Shown here: positions 63,322-64,000 of the stretch, one piece after another
Layout: each line of letters begins with the position of its first letter
Position numbering within the stretch: the stretch's first letter is position 1
NCBI RefSeq assembly: GCF_900105045.1
Contig: NZ_LT629739.1
Coordinates: 3,162,001-3,226,000, forward strand
Direction of reading: 5' to 3'
Length of the DNA stretch: 64,000 bases
Source of the DNA: Brevibacterium picturae
Lineage (GTDB): Bacteria > Actinomycetota > Actinomycetes > Actinomycetales > Brevibacteriaceae
Translations under genes and position numbers: made by a program
Notes under the pieces: model-generated
Databases searched by the model: none
What the model was told of the DNA's origin: nothing
What the model saw: only the letters and a program-made list of their open reading frames with translations

Positions 63322-63336
63322 CTGAACAGTGTTCAG
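63322..63336 (+). promoter_or_regulatory. BioQ-like operator upstream of bioY
   Basis: CTGAACAGTGTTCAG is a 15-bp palindrome containing TGAAC-N3-GTTCA, close to the TGAAC-N3-GTTAC motif described for the biotin regulator BioQ in corynebacteria. It lies 56 nt before the bioY start. Confidence 0.65.
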
Positions 63337-63392
63337 TTAGGGTGGGTGGTGCCCGAGTCAGTCTCGGGTGCCACTCAACCATCGGAGAACCC

Positions 63393-64000
63393 ATGTCACA
63401 CGCGCACACCGCCAGCCCCGCCTCGGCGACGGTCGGTCGGAGAAACTCAGCTGGCAGAGCCGGCGATATCGCACTGATCGCGGTCTTCGCCGCTCTGCTG
63501 GCGGCATTCGCGATCATGCCGCCGATCCCCGTCGGTCCGGCCGGTGTGCCGATCACGCTGCAGACCTTCGCCGTTGCACTCTGCGGCCTGGTGCTGGGCC
63601 CGTGGCGCGGCGGGGCCGCCGTCCTGCTCTACGTCGTCCTGGGGCTGCTGGGCCTGCCGATCTTCTCAGGCATGAGCGGCGGCATCGGCGTGCTCGCCGG
63701 GCCCAGCGCCGGCTACATCACGTCGTTCACGCTCTACGCGCTGGCCACCGGTTTCGTCGCTCGCTGGGCGATTCGCCGCTTCCGCGGTTCGAAGCTGTGG
63801 ATCGCCCTGTTCGTCGGTGCTCTGGGCTCGAGTCTGCTGCTCAACCACCCCCTCGGCATCCTCGGGATGTCGATCAACGCCGACCTGCCCCTGGGCGTGG
63901 CCGCCGTCGCCGACCTCGTCTACTGGCCCGGCGACATCATCAAGAATATCCTTGCCGTGTCCGTCGCCCTGCTCATCCACCGGGCCTTCCCCGATGTCCT
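63393..64000 (+). CDS. bioY: Biotin transporter BioY (cut by the window end)
   Basis: About 202 residues are seen before the window ends; the protein is nearly complete. BioY is the substrate-capture membrane protein of the ECF-type biotin uptake system. Markers: IALIAVFAALLAAFAIMPPIPVGPAGVPITLQTFAVALCGLVLGPWRGG, GLPIFSGMSGGIGVLAGPSAGYITSF and YWPGDIIKNILAVSVA. The ATPase and T-component, if present, would lie to the right. Controlled probably by the BioQ-like palindrome. Confidence 0.93.
   Translation, partial: MSHAHTASPASATVGRRNSAGRAGDIALIAVFAALLAAFAIMPPIPVGPAGVPITLQTFAVALCGLVLGPWRGGAAVLLYVVLGLLGLPIFSGMSGGIGVLAGPSAGYITSFTLYALATGFVARWAIRRFRGSKLWIALFVGALGSSLLLNHPLGILGMSINADLPLGVAAVADLVYWPGDIIKNILAVSVALLIHRAFPDV

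Overview
The window is a high-GC, gene-dense stretch from an actinobacterium. Signs are an Rpf resuscitation factor with DUF348 and G5 domains, a protein O-mannosyltransferase beside rsmI, GuaB3, DUF222-HNH and DUF4190 proteins, dual CIRCE control of groESL, and several start codons that look leaderless. Gene content and order best fit a Brevibacterium-like member of the Micrococcales. That placement is inference, because no rRNA gene is present.

Layout. 1-1414 (minus): end of a nonulosonic (sialic) acid operon, with the first codons of a NeuB-like synthase and a cytidylyltransferase-HAD phosphatase fusion. 1568-12215: the conserved actinobacterial block pmt / rsmI - metG - tatD - rpf. It is interrupted twice, by three DUF4190 paralogs between pmt and rsmI and by an orphan AbiEi-like gene, flanked by related palindromic repeats, between rsmI and metG. 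12771-14693: groES-groEL behind two HrcA (CIRCE) operators. 14966-17226: MacB-type ABC exporter, followed by a broken DUF1707 gene. 17904-26017: rifampicin-phosphotransferase-like enzyme, acyltransferase, SRPBCC protein, acyl-CoA ligase, TetR regulator and AidB-type acyl-CoA dehydrogenase. 26068-30070: unknown small gene, RluA-type pseudouridine synthase, GntR regulator, guaB. 30393-36084: iron-box-controlled desferrioxamine-type siderophore operon in which the acyltransferase and the NIS synthetase are one protein. 36239-40620: LacI regulator with a CUT2-type sugar ABC transporter. 40795-44180: TPP riboswitch with thiM-thiE-thiD-tenA. 44210-47706: broken DUF1648 gene, small membrane protein, DUF222-HNH protein and a YCII-domain protein that may start at ATT. 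47877-52980 (minus): nadA-nadB-nadC-cysteine desulfurase. 53353-55142: panB-panC. 55464-58951: mechanosensitive-channel-like protein and a divergent LysE/LysR pair. 59070-63299: guaB3, SURF1, DUF3817 protein, guaA. 63393-end: bioY with a BioQ-like operator.

Most of the window is ordinary cofactor, nucleotide and translation metabolism under readable regulation: iron box, TPP riboswitch, CIRCE, LacI palindrome, BioQ-like palindrome and GTnAC repeats before rpf. The unusual material is the AbiEi insertion with its repeats, the siderophore fusion enzyme, the DUF4190 array with a shared upstream motif, many short tandem duplications inside genes or exactly at their stop codons, a recurrent CCTCGGCG motif, two frameshifted genes, and starts of the form TANNNT-N6-ATG. 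I found no CRISPR array, tRNA, rRNA or insertion sequence.
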